Assembly: GCF_900091615.1 (NCBI RefSeq)
Contig: NZ_FMIA01000002.1
Span: 3,100,001-3,164,000, forward strand
Reading direction: 5' to 3'
DNA: 64,000 bases
Source of the DNA: Micromonospora yangpuensis
Lineage (GTDB): Bacteria; Actinomycetota; Actinomycetes; Mycobacteriales; Micromonosporaceae
Within the stretch, counting starts at the first letter, position 1. Every line of letters begins with the position of its first letter. Positions 10,101-17,133 of this stretch are shown here, in pieces. The notes beneath the pieces were generated by a model. That model was given only the letters and a program-made list of their open reading frames with translations. It was not told the origin of the DNA and searched no databases. A program made the translations under genes and the position numbers.

Positions 10101-10436
10101 GGTGACTTCCGCGCCGACTATCTGCTGGTGGACTCCGCCGGCCGGGTCTGGGCCTGGCTCAACCACTACCGGGACGGCCGTTTCGGGTGGTGGTTCGACG
10201 GTCTGGTCGCCTCCGGGGTCGGCGCGAGCGGCTCGCAGGTCCGGTTCGCCGACCTCAACGGTGACCGTCGGGCCGACTACCTGGTGGAAAGCCCGAACGG
10301 CCAGATCAGGGCCTGGACCTTCCACGGGTACGTGGTCGCCCAGGACGCGCCGATGCCCGAGGCGCCGACGACCCCGGACGTCGATGTCGACCTGGATCCC
10401 TGCGCACTGGTGGTGGCGAACCGGTTGCCCTGCTGA
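7104..10436 (+). CDS. Secreted SGNH/GDSL hydrolase with about ten FG-GAP (VCBS) repeats
   Basis: The protein has 1110 residues from ATG 7104, with signal peptide MFPRLPVRG...AVAARA (cleavage near residue 31). Residues about 32-295 are an N-terminal region I do not recognise; it has several Cys and a hydrophobic WGADLLAAVVAGGLAWLW stretch. Residues about 308-520 are an SGNH hydrolase: block I MPLGDSITYG (nucleophile Ser314), block III HIGTNDM, block V DSVHPN (Asp477, His480). Then about ten repeats of roughly 55 residues run to near residue 1085, each with VRFADVDGDGKDDYLVL-like Ca-binding loops (DxDGDGxDD) and an AWIN motif, forming a likely beta-propeller. SGNH enzymes deacylate sugars or lipids; a cell-wall or polysaccharide esterase is plausible but not shown. 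Alternative upstream starts are less likely because the signal peptide fits ATG 7104. Confidence 0.9.
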   Translation: MFPRLPVRGALSAFLAVVLALSATAVAARAADDSRVTFGVGYSAWQESYIETALNQTYPARYYDRDDDMPLDPGELRKRDEVCVGDIRDMSAEQLARCAVRKKYDVPSGDALPGAVLIRVDPAADDVVFEVPGPASEENEKEWTAFVISTMGSVGKPIVQGLCMAWRAQRGANVADPPQVAGCAGVSELVANFVSRGAENLRDGEFRDPHAWGADLLAAVVAGGLAWLWEYKLVGVVQNDGRAFFQAVIAAPIQQMAQGVGRACPGCKKYFGSVYHVFYDAIFQQLPLTGSPTGSPTPTPRGLSALRVMPLGDSITYGVGVQDPEGTGYRARLWNGLADEAVLDFVGSQSSGTLPDKNHEGHPYWRIDQIGQLVECAIPRHRPNVVLLHIGTNDMSYNVDVAGAPARLDALISKIVRLAPETTVLVAQLVPAYNQGTNNQVQAYNAAIPGIVARHRAAGERVRVVDMSAVTRADLTDSVHPNAEGYRKMADAFLGAVKAARTEGIIVDPVAGDAGACTPTTGKAPDSLSDDSTASGTGWRWQGLVAPGVGATRDRVHFADVDGDGLDDYLVLDDQAKVKAWTNAHTLGDGYGWRYRGVVATGVGAVPENVRFADVDGDTLDDYLVLDGTGRVSAWINEYTPAGNFGWSYAGVIATGVGATREQVRFADLSGDGKDDYLVVDDQGRVTAYANEYHGGGTYGWSWMGQVASGVGATRDRVRFADVNGDARDDYLVVHDEAHVNVWLNTVPRVVVQAPGGRPPTIEWQNHGRTLTARGANRDQVRFADVNGDGKEDYLLVDSAGRAAAALNDQYGRPQAWDWQGVVGQNPDTSTSNGMVDLTGDGRADWIAVRSDGTVAAWINRQSQGGGYGWDYAGRITTGVTPGRERVRFADVDGDGKDDYLVLDDNGATRAWINKYAPSSGFGWDYAGVIAPGAGAPKEQVRFADLDGDRKDDYVVLDGDGALKVWLNRRTTGYGWDYAGRIGPGLHTARDEIHLADLNGDFRADYLLVDSAGRVWAWLNHYRDGRFGWWFDGLVASGVGASGSQVRFADLNGDRRADYLVESPNGQIRAWTFHGYVVAQDAPMPEAPTTPDVDVDLDPCALVVANRLPC

Positions 10437-10450
10437 GCCGGGCAACCAGC

Positions 10451-10482
10451 GCGGGCGTCACCTTCTCCCCGGTGGCGCCCGC
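10451..10482. terminator. Stem-loop terminator between convergent genes
   Basis: A 12-bp stem (GCGGGCGTCACC / GGTGGCGCCCGC, one G-U pair) with an 8-nt loop lies between the SGNH gene end (10436) and the minus-strand gene end (10520). There is no U-tract, as is common for actinomycete terminators. It can serve both strands. Confidence 0.6.
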
Positions 10483-10519
10483 GGCCGTTCGGCGACCCGA
10501 GCGACCGGCGGCGGGGGCG

Positions 10520-11233
10520 CTAGCGCGGCGGTGCGGAGTTTGACGGGCTCGGCGTCGGCGCCGGGGTGGCGACCGGCCGGTCGGCGGTGGCGAGCAGGAA
10601 GAGCACCGCGCCCAGGGCGACCACGGCCATCGCCGCGAGCGTGGCGATCCGGGACCGCCGCAGCGCCTGCCGGACCTGCCAGACGTGCACGAACTCCAGC
10701 AGCCGTCGCTGCAACTGCCGGGCGAGGCGTTCGTTGGCCTGGGCGTCCCGCAGGGCCTGGTCGAGCACCGTCCGGGTCGTCGGATCCCGCTCCTGGCTGA
10801 GCAGGATGGCGAGCTGAGCCGCCGCGGCGGCGTGGGTGGTGACGCCGGCCCGCAGGTCGGTCACGCTGTCGCCGAATGGTCCATAGAAGGCACCGGGATC
10901 GGTGCCGATCCGGGCCCGCAGCCCGGCCAGGGCCGGGGTGTCCAGGGTGGCCAGCGTGGTGACCGGCGGGGTCAGCGCCTCGGCGGCGAACCAGATGCCG
11001 ACGCCGACCCCGGCCAGCGCGACGACCAGCCCGACGAAGGCCCACAGGGCGTCACCGGCGGTGCCGACCCGGCCGACCGCCGTCAGCGGCCCGACGCCGA
11101 GCAGGAGCGAGCCGACCGCGGCCGCGGCGGCGACCAGCCACTTCGCGGTCGCCCGCATGTCCGGCACCGCGTCCAACGGCGACGGCCCCGACGGTACGTC
11201 CGGGGGCTCGCCGTCGCCGGTCGCGGCGCTCAC
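10520..11233 (-). CDS. Membrane protein of unknown function, 237 aa
   Basis: I do not recognise a named family. The protein begins MSAATGDGEPPDVPSGPSP, then has two transmembrane segments (about residues 32-50, WLVAAAAAVGSLLLGVGPL, and 61-85, ALWAFVGLVVALAGVGVGIW), a long helical middle with Arg/Glu-rich sequence (residues 95-185), a third hydrophobic segment near 198-217 and a Pro/Thr/Ser-rich tail. The helical middle (QALRDAQANERLARQLQRR) could be a coiled coil. Its start overlaps the stop of the 70-aa gene upstream by 4 nt, so the two are co-translated. Coding bias and operon overlap support a real gene. Confidence 0.75.
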   Translation of the reverse strand: MSAATGDGEPPDVPSGPSPLDAVPDMRATAKWLVAAAAAVGSLLLGVGPLTAVGRVGTAGDALWAFVGLVVALAGVGVGIWFAAEALTPPVTTLATLDTPALAGLRARIGTDPGAFYGPFGDSVTDLRAGVTTHAAAAAQLAILLSQERDPTTRTVLDQALRDAQANERLARQLQRRLLEFVHVWQVRQALRRSRIATLAAMAVVALGAVLFLLATADRPVATPAPTPSPSNSAPPR

Positions 11234-11442
11234 GACGGGCTGTCGTCGGGTTGGTCCGGTGCCGCCCCGTCGTCCGGGTCGGCCTGGCCCGGTGTCGCCC
11301 CGTCGTCGGGCTCGGCGCGCACCAACGGGCCGGGGTCGGCCTCGACCAACCGGCGGTAGGGCACCCAGCGCTGGCCGTCGTAGGTCTGCACCACGCCGTT
11401 CTGTACCCGGATCTCACCCCGCTCGGGTGGGCTGGCTGTCAT
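11230..11442 (-). CDS. Small acidic hypothetical protein, 70 aa
   Basis: Small ORF MTASPPERGEIRVQNG... with a short N-terminal patch (VQTYDGQRWVPYRRLVEADP) and an acidic, Pro-rich C-terminal half containing two imperfect PDDGA repeats. The 4-nt overlap with the following membrane-protein gene supports translation. The YDGQRWVPY motif resembles short interaction motifs seen in actinomycete membrane-associated proteins, but no function can be assigned. The bases 11443-11619 upstream hold no gene and must contain the divergent promoters. Confidence 0.6.
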   Translation of the reverse strand: MTASPPERGEIRVQNGVVQTYDGQRWVPYRRLVEADPGPLVRAEPDDGATPGQADPDDGAAPDQPDDSPS

Positions 11443-11619
11443 GGTCGTCCTCTCGCGTCCACGGTAGACCCTAGCCTTCCGCGTGGTCGGGGGAGCAGGT
11501 GCGGGCAGCGTCGTTGATCCGACTGCTGCGGTGCCGGGGTCGGATCGACGGTGAGATCACCTATTCAGGGGCGGCGTCAACAGACGTTCCGTCCTTGACG
11601 GGCGTGCGAAACTGGCCGC

Positions 11620-13614
11620 GTGCAGGAGAACCCGACCATCACGGCGGCGGAGATCGCCCGGCTCGCCGGGGTCGGTCGGGCCGCGGTCAGCAACTGGCGC
11701 AAACGGCACCCCGATTTCCCCGCTCCGGTGGGCGGCACCGTGGCCAGCCCCGAGTTCGACCTGGTCGAGGTCGAGCAGTGGTTGCGGGTGCAGGGCAAGC
11801 TTCCCGAACTGGCCACCGCCGACCGGCTCTGGCGGCACCTCGCCGCCGTCAGCGGCTCCCCGACGGCCGGCCTCGCCGCCGTGGGCGCGCGGCTGCTCGA
11901 CCGGCACCGTGGTGTGCCGACCGGCCCGGTCGACGCGCAACTGGCCCCGCTGCTGCCCGACCTCGACGCCCTCGCCGACGAGTGGGGTCCGCAGGGCGCC
12001 TTCGACCAGCTCTGGCACCGGTTCGGCGCACCGGGGCCGGGGCGGTCCCTCGCCACCCCGGACGACCTGGCGGACCTGATGGTCGGGCTGGCCGACGTGG
12101 CGGGTGGCGTCGTGCTCGACCCGACCGCCGGCTCCGGTGCCCTCCTGCGGGCCGCCGTGCGCGCCGGCTGCACCCACGCCTACGGGCAGGAGCTGGATCC
12201 GGACCTGGCCGCGGTCGCCGGGCTGTGGTTGGCCCTGCGGGACGTGCCGGGGGAGGTGGTCGCCGGGGATTCGCTGCGCGCCGACGCCTTCGCCGGCCGG
12301 GCCGTCGACGCCGTCGTCTGCCATCCGCCATTCGGGGCCACCAACTGGGGTGACGACGAGTTGGGCCACGATCCACGCTGGATCGTCGGCACCACCCCCC
12401 GGACCGAGCCGGAGTTGGCCTGGGTCCAGCACACCCTGGCCCATCTGCGGGTCGGCGGACACGCCGTGCTGTTGATGCCGCCCACGGTGGCCAGCCGACG
12501 AGCCGGCAAACGGATCCGGGGTGAGCTGCTGCGTCGTGGCCACCTGCGGGCCGTCGTCGCCCTCCCGGCCGGGGCGGCCGCGCCGCACGCCGTACCCCTG
12601 CACCTGTGGGTGTTGCGACGGGCCGCGCCCGACGCGCCGCCGCCGCCCCGGGTGCTCCTGGTCGACGCCGCCGCCGGTGGCTCGGTCGGGACCGCCGCCG
12701 CCGGTGGCTCGGTCGGGACCGCCGCCGGTGGCGGCCTGGCCGGGACCGCCGCACGGGTGCGGGCCGTCTGGCGGGCCTTCGCCGCCGGGGACGCCGAGGT
12801 CGACCGGGACGGCTTCGCCCGCGCCGTTCCGGTCATCGAGCTGCTCGACGAGGATGTCGATCTGACCCCCGCGCGCCGACAGCCCACCATCGGGCGCGGT
12901 GCCACCGCGGAGCACCTGGTCCGCACCAGGGCGCGACTGACCGACGCCGTCGCCCGGCTCTCGGCGCTGATGCCGCAGGTAACAGCCGCCGCGTCGGGTG
13001 CGCCGGCACCGGAGACCCTGTCGGTGGCCGAGCTGGTCCGCACCGGCGCCCTGCACCTGATCGGCCCGGTCCGCGCCGCACCGGGCGCGGCGCCCGGTGG
13101 CCCGGGGGGCGCGGGCCCGGGCGACGGTGACGTGACGCCGGCCCGGGTGCTCACCGGGCGGGACGTCGTGGCCGGCACGGATCCCTCCGGGTACGACGAC
13201 GGCACCCTGTCCGAACGGGTCGAGCTGCTGGTCGGGGACGTCGTGGTGCCGGTGGCGGCCCCGCAGATCGTCCCCCGGGTGGTCAGCACGCCGGGGGCCC
13301 TGCTGGGCGGGCAGCTCTACCTGCTGCGCCCCCACCCGGGCGCGCTGGACCCGTGGTTCCTGGCCGGACAGCTGCGCAGCTCCGGCAACGACCGGCAGAG
13401 CGCGAGCCTCTCCGGTACCCGGATCGACGTGCGGCGGGCGCAGATCCGCCGGCTCTCCCTCGACGAGCAGCGCGGGCACGGGCAGGCGTACCAGCGGTTG
13501 GTGGCCTGGGAGGCGACCTTGGCGGAAGTCGGCGTGCTCGGTGCCGAGTTGGCCCGCCTCACCGGCGACGGTCTCGCCGACGGCGCCCTGCTGCCCGAGG
13601 GGCAGCCCGACTGA
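11620..13614 (+). CDS. N6-adenine DNA methylase-like protein with N-terminal HTH and altered catalytic motif
   Basis: Residues 1-50 form a helix-turn-helix (TAAEIARLAGVGRAAVSNWR). A Rossmann methyltransferase domain follows, with SAM motif I VLDPTAGSGALL (Asp167) and an HsdM-like layout. Motif IV, normally (N/D/S)PP(Y/F), reads HPPF here (His235). The C-terminal 300 residues resemble a type I specificity or target-recognition half (LLGGQLYLLRPHPGALDPWF, QIRRLSLDEQR). No HsdR or HsdS neighbour is present, so it is an orphan. A 27-nt tandem repeat at 12667-12747 encodes AAAGGSVGT copies in the inter-domain linker. It may be a DNA-binding regulator derived from a methylase, or a methylase with relaxed motif IV. 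GTG 11620 is used because it directly precedes the HTH. Confidence 0.75.
   Translation: MQENPTITAAEIARLAGVGRAAVSNWRKRHPDFPAPVGGTVASPEFDLVEVEQWLRVQGKLPELATADRLWRHLAAVSGSPTAGLAAVGARLLDRHRGVPTGPVDAQLAPLLPDLDALADEWGPQGAFDQLWHRFGAPGPGRSLATPDDLADLMVGLADVAGGVVLDPTAGSGALLRAAVRAGCTHAYGQELDPDLAAVAGLWLALRDVPGEVVAGDSLRADAFAGRAVDAVVCHPPFGATNWGDDELGHDPRWIVGTTPRTEPELAWVQHTLAHLRVGGHAVLLMPPTVASRRAGKRIRGELLRRGHLRAVVALPAGAAAPHAVPLHLWVLRRAAPDAPPPPRVLLVDAAAGGSVGTAAAGGSVGTAAGGGLAGTAARVRAVWRAFAAGDAEVDRDGFARAVPVIELLDEDVDLTPARRQPTIGRGATAEHLVRTRARLTDAVARLSALMPQVTAAASGAPAPETLSVAELVRTGALHLIGPVRAAPGAAPGGPGGAGPGDGDVTPARVLTGRDVVAGTDPSGYDDGTLSERVELLVGDVVVPVAAPQIVPRVVSTPGALLGGQLYLLRPHPGALDPWFLAGQLRSSGNDRQSASLSGTRIDVRRAQIRRLSLDEQRGHGQAYQRLVAWEATLAEVGVLGAELARLTGDGLADGALLPEGQPD
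12667..12747 (+). repeat. In-frame 27-nt tandem repeat, three copies
   Basis: Two perfect 27-nt copies (12667-12693, 12694-12720) and a diverged third (12721-12747) encode nine-residue units ending in GT. They lie in a flexible linker of the methylase-like protein, and keep frame. Confidence 0.85.
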
Positions 13615-13744
13615 AGCCCTGGTCGTCGGGGCGGTGACCTGAGTCTTTGCTCAAAGTTCTGACCCGGTCGGGTGAACCGGACCACTCTTCGGCCCGTCAT
13701 GCGGGTGGCGGCGGCGGCCGCCCGAGCGGAACGAGGAGTGTGAG

Positions 13745-14998
13745 ATGAGACTGAGACTCGGTGGGCGCGTGACGGGGCCCGGCCCGACCGGCAACGCGTC
13801 GGAAGCATCGGCCCGACCGCTGGTCCGCCGGGGTGTCGCGGTCGCCACCGCGGTGCTGTTGGCCGGTGGCTCCGTCCTCGCCGGGGTGGTCGCCATGGGT
13901 GACGAGCCGGCGGCGGCGCACGGCTCGATGCAGTCCCCGGCGAGCCGGATCTACCTCTGTTACCAGGAGGGGCCGGAGACGCCGCGCTCGCCGGCCTGTC
14001 AGGCCCTGCGCGAGGCCGGCGGCAGTCAGCCCGTCTACGACTGGAACGGTGTCCTGGTGTCCGACGTGGCCGGGCGGCACCGGCAGGTCATTCCGGACGG
14101 CAAGCTGTGCAGCGCGGGCAACGAGGCGTTCCGGGGCCTGGACCTGCCCCGGGCGGACTGGCCGGCGACCAGCCTGCCCTCCGGCGGTGACCACCGGTTC
14201 CTCTGGCACGGCACCGCGCCCCACGTGGGCACCTTCGAGTTCTACGTCACCCGGGACGGCTACCAGCCCGACAAGCCGTTGACCTGGGCCGACCTGGAGT
14301 CCGAGCCGTTCCTGCGGGCCGACCGTCCGCAGTTGCGCGACGGGGTGTTCCGGATCGACGGGAAGCTGCCGGCCAAGCGGGGCCGGCACCTGATCTACAC
14401 GATCTACCAGCGCACGGACAGCCCGGAGGCGTTCTACGCCTGCTCCGACGTGACGTTCGGCGGCGGTGACGCACCGGCCCCGCCGCAGCAGCCGGAGGTC
14501 CAGCCGCCCGGCGGTGTCTTCCTCGAGCGTGAGTCGCCCGCCCCGGAGCAGCCCGCGCACACCGAGCACGAGCACGCCCCCGAGCAGCACGACGAGCACG
14601 ACGAGCACGACGAGCGACCCGGACAGCCCGGCGGGGGCGAGCCGGAACGGGCGCCGCACACCCCGGAAACTCCTCCGTCGGGCGAGGTCGCCGGGTGGGC
14701 GGCCGGCACCGCCTATCCCGCCGGAGCACAGGTGACGTACCAGGAGCGGACCTACGTGGCGGTGCAGGCGCACACGGCACAGCCCGGCTGGGACCCGCCG
14801 CTGGTGCCGGCCCTCTGGCACGCGGTCGCGCCGACCGAGGCCGCCGGCGGGGTCGCGGCCTGGCAACCGCAGACGCCCTACGAGACCGGCTCGCACGTGA
14901 CGTTCGAGGGAGTGGTCTACATGTGTCGCCAGGGCCACATCGCACTGCCCGGTTGGGAGCCGACCCGGACGCCGGCGCTGTGGGAGCCGATGGGGTGA
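13745..14998 (+). CDS. AA10 lytic polysaccharide monooxygenase with two C-terminal CBM5/12-like modules
   Basis: The 417-residue product has an unusually long n-region (about 30 residues) before the hydrophobic signal core, and cleavage after AAA leaves His59 as the new N-terminus (HGSMQSPASR), the first arm of the copper histidine brace. The catalytic domain runs to about residue 240 (GGDHRFLWHGTAPHVGTFEF contains the second histidine region; IYQRTDSPEAFYACSDVTF is typical). A His/Glu/Asp-rich linker follows (residues about 265-300, with HDEHDEHDE). Two aromatic CBM5/12-like modules end the protein, WAAGTAYPAGAQVTYQ and WQPQTPYETGSHVTF. AA10 enzymes cleave chitin or cellulose oxidatively outside the cell. 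ATG 13745 has a good GAGGAG ribosome site. Confidence 0.9.
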   Translation: MRLRLGGRVTGPGPTGNASEASARPLVRRGVAVATAVLLAGGSVLAGVVAMGDEPAAAHGSMQSPASRIYLCYQEGPETPRSPACQALREAGGSQPVYDWNGVLVSDVAGRHRQVIPDGKLCSAGNEAFRGLDLPRADWPATSLPSGGDHRFLWHGTAPHVGTFEFYVTRDGYQPDKPLTWADLESEPFLRADRPQLRDGVFRIDGKLPAKRGRHLIYTIYQRTDSPEAFYACSDVTFGGGDAPAPPQQPEVQPPGGVFLERESPAPEQPAHTEHEHAPEQHDEHDEHDERPGQPGGGEPERAPHTPETPPSGEVAGWAAGTAYPAGAQVTYQERTYVAVQAHTAQPGWDPPLVPALWHAVAPTEAAGGVAAWQPQTPYETGSHVTFEGVVYMCRQGHIALPGWEPTRTPALWEPMG

Positions 14999-15004
14999 CC
15001 GCCG

Positions 15005-15047
15005 GCACCGCCCCGCCCCGCCCCGTCTGTCGGGACCGGGGCGGTGC
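15005..15047 (+). terminator. Stem-loop terminator after the LPMO gene
   Basis: GCACCGCCCC (15005-15014) pairs with GGGGCGGTGC (15038-15047), with a small CCCG/CGGG hairpin inside. It starts 6 nt after the stop of the LPMO gene. No U-tract. It is the only structure seen in the left half of the 373-bp gap 14999-15371. Confidence 0.5.
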
Positions 15048-15118
15048 GGTGCTGCCCCGACGGTGAGCGCGGTGCCGAGTCCGTGCCGTTTCCGCCGCCG
15101 GGGGTGCGACCGGCGGTG

Positions 15119-15135
15119 CCAAACTTTCGCGAAAC
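15119..15135. promoter_or_regulatory. Candidate xylanase-type operator palindrome
   Basis: CCAAACTTTCGCGAAAC contains CCAAACTTTCG, one mismatch from the CGAAA-N-TTTCG element that, from memory, controls xylan genes in streptomycetes, and it overlaps a perfect palindrome TTTCGCGAAA. It lies about 240 bp upstream of the GH43 start. Confidence 0.4.
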
Positions 15136-15266
15136 ATGGCGGACACATCTTGACGTCCGCAGCGCCATCGACGAGAGTCCATGTAGACGCGATGGCTGGC
15201 CGCCGGGGGCCGGGTGCGTCGGGTTCTCCCACGCACACATCGGTGTCAGGGCGCCAGGGCAGCGCT

Positions 15267-15280
15267 TGTTAACGCTAACA
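15267..15280. promoter_or_regulatory. LacI-family operator upstream of the glycosidase operon
   Basis: TGTTAACGCTAACA differs at one position from the perfect palindrome TGTTAGCGCTAACA used by CebR-like LacI repressors in actinobacteria. It sits 92 bp before the GH43 start, where it would repress the operon until an inducing sugar is present. No LacI gene lies in the window. Confidence 0.75.
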
Positions 15281-15371
15281 CGGACGGCTGGTCGCCGACC
15301 CCCACGTGGGCCGGCCGACCCCTGCCGGACGCGCCGCCTTCCCGCATCACGTCCTGCGCAAGGAGAGCATC

Positions 15372-17126
15372 GTGACCCGAACCTTCCCGCGACGTGCCGT
15401 CGCCCTGCTCGCGAGCGTGCTCTGCGTGGTCATGCTCGGTCCGGCGGCGGTACGGGCGGACAACCCCATCGTCCAGACCATCTACACCGCCGATCCGGCG
15501 GCGCTGGTGCACGACGGCCGGGTGTACCTCTACACCGGACACGACGAGGACGGCTCCACGTACTTCACCATGAAGGAGTGGCGGGTCTACTCGTCGGCGG
15601 ACATGGTGAACTGGACCGACCACGGCGTACCGATGAACCTGGCCACCTTCAGCTGGGCCAGCGCCGACGCGTGGGCCGGCCAGACCATCTACCGCAACGG
15701 GCGCTTCTACTGGTACGTGCCGGTCAAGAACCGGGCGACCGGGCGGATGGCCATCGGCGTCGGGGTGTCCGACAGCCCCACCGGCCCGTTCCGCGACGCC
15801 ATCGGCCGGCCCCTGGTGGAGAACGGGGAGATCGACCCGCACGCGTTCATCGACGACACCGGACAGGCCTATCTGTACTGGGGCAACCCGAACCTGTGGT
15901 ACGTGCGGCTGAACGCCGACATGATCTCGTTCTCCGGCAGCCCGACGCAGATCCCGCTGACCGCGGCCGGCTTCGGCGCCCGCAGCGGCAACCCCAGCCG
16001 GCCCACCCTGTACGAGGAGGGGCCCTGGGTCTACAAGCGCAACGGCACCTACTACAACGTCTTCGCCGCCGAGTGCTGCTCGGAGTTCATCGCCTACTCC
16101 ACCGCCCCCGGCCCGACCGGCCCGTGGACCTACCGCGGCACGATCATGCCCCGGCAGGGTGGCTCGTTCACCAACCACGCCGCCGTCATCGACTTCAACG
16201 GCGGCTCGTACTTCTTCTACCACAACGGGGCGCTGCCCGGCGGCGGCGGCTTCACCCGATCGGTGGCGGTGGAGAAGTTCAGCTACCGGGCCGACGGCAC
16301 CATCCCGACGATCAACATGACCACCACCGGCGCACCCCAGGTCGGCACCCTCAACCCGTACGTGCGCCAGGAGGCCGAGACGATCGCCTGGGCGTCCGGG
16401 GTGGAGACCGAGCCGGCCAGCGAGGGCGGGATGAACGTCGGTTGGATCGAGAACGGCGACTACGTCAAGGTCAAGGGGGTCGCCTTCGGTGCCGGCGCCA
16501 CCTCGTTCACCGCCCGGGTGGCCTCGGCAGGCAGTGGCGGCCGGATAGAGGTGCGCCTGGGCAGCGTCAACGGCACCACCGTGGGCACCTGCACCGTCGG
16601 CGGTACCGGCGGCTGGCAGACCTGGACCACCATCACCTGCCCGGTCAGCGGCGCCACCGGCACCCAGGACGTCTTCCTGCGCTTCGCCGGCGGCAGCGGC
16701 AACCTGTTCAACGTCAACTGGTGGCAGTTCAACCAGGGGTCGGGCCCGCCGCCGACCACCCCACCGACCACCCCGCCGCCCACCACCGCACCGCCCACCA
16801 CCGCACCCCCGACCACCCCGCCGCCGGGCGGCAGCGGCTGCACCGCCACCTACCGCACCGTCAACAGTTGGGGCGGCGGGTTCCAGGGTGAGGTCACCGT
16901 CACCGCCGGTACCGCGGCGATCACCGGCTGGCAGACGCGCTGGAGTCTGGCCAACGGCCAGAGCATCAGCCAGGTCTGGAACGGCACGCTGAGCACCAGC
17001 GGCTCGACCGTCTCGGTCGCCAACGCCAGCCACAACGGCGCCCTCGCCGCCGCCGGTTCCACCACGTTCGGCTTCATCGGCGGCGGCACGCCGTCCACCC
17101 CGACCGTCACCTGCACCGCGAACTGA
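15372..17126 (+). CDS. Secreted GH43 glycosidase with CBM6 and CBM2 (beta-xylosidase/arabinofuranosidase type)
   Basis: The GTG at 15372 has an ideal AAGGAGAG ribosome site and a signal peptide ending AAVRA; product 584 residues. The GH43 five-blade propeller shows its three catalytic acids: Asp41 (IYTADPAAL, general base), Asp155 (NGEIDPHAF, pKa modulator) and Glu216 (LYEEGPW, general acid). A CBM6 follows (about 333-455, QEAETIAWASG to NVNWWQFN). A Thr/Pro linker and a C-terminal CBM2 (about 489-584, CTATYRTVNSWGGGFQGEV) complete it. GH43 enzymes remove xylose or arabinofuranose from arabinoxylan or arabinan. It heads a five-gene operon in which every product carries CBM2; a LacI-type operator precedes it. 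Confidence 0.93.
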   Translation: MTRTFPRRAVALLASVLCVVMLGPAAVRADNPIVQTIYTADPAALVHDGRVYLYTGHDEDGSTYFTMKEWRVYSSADMVNWTDHGVPMNLATFSWASADAWAGQTIYRNGRFYWYVPVKNRATGRMAIGVGVSDSPTGPFRDAIGRPLVENGEIDPHAFIDDTGQAYLYWGNPNLWYVRLNADMISFSGSPTQIPLTAAGFGARSGNPSRPTLYEEGPWVYKRNGTYYNVFAAECCSEFIAYSTAPGPTGPWTYRGTIMPRQGGSFTNHAAVIDFNGGSYFFYHNGALPGGGGFTRSVAVEKFSYRADGTIPTINMTTTGAPQVGTLNPYVRQEAETIAWASGVETEPASEGGMNVGWIENGDYVKVKGVAFGAGATSFTARVASAGSGGRIEVRLGSVNGTTVGTCTVGGTGGWQTWTTITCPVSGATGTQDVFLRFAGGSGNLFNVNWWQFNQGSGPPPTTPPTTPPPTTAPPTTAPPTTPPPGGSGCTATYRTVNSWGGGFQGEVTVTAGTAAITGWQTRWSLANGQSISQVWNGTLSTSGSTVSVANASHNGALAAAGSTTFGFIGGGTPSTPTVTCTAN

Positions 17127-17133
17127 GGACACC

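Noticed and set aside
7116..10445. 1109-codon minus-strand open frame
   Set aside because: It is the mirror of the SGNH/FG-GAP gene, Arg/Val/Gly-rich and without family motifs; high GC content produces such long antisense frames.
11557..13479. 640-codon minus-strand frame opposite the methylase-like gene
   Set aside because: Composition is typical of a shadow frame and the plus-strand frame carries clear methylase motifs.
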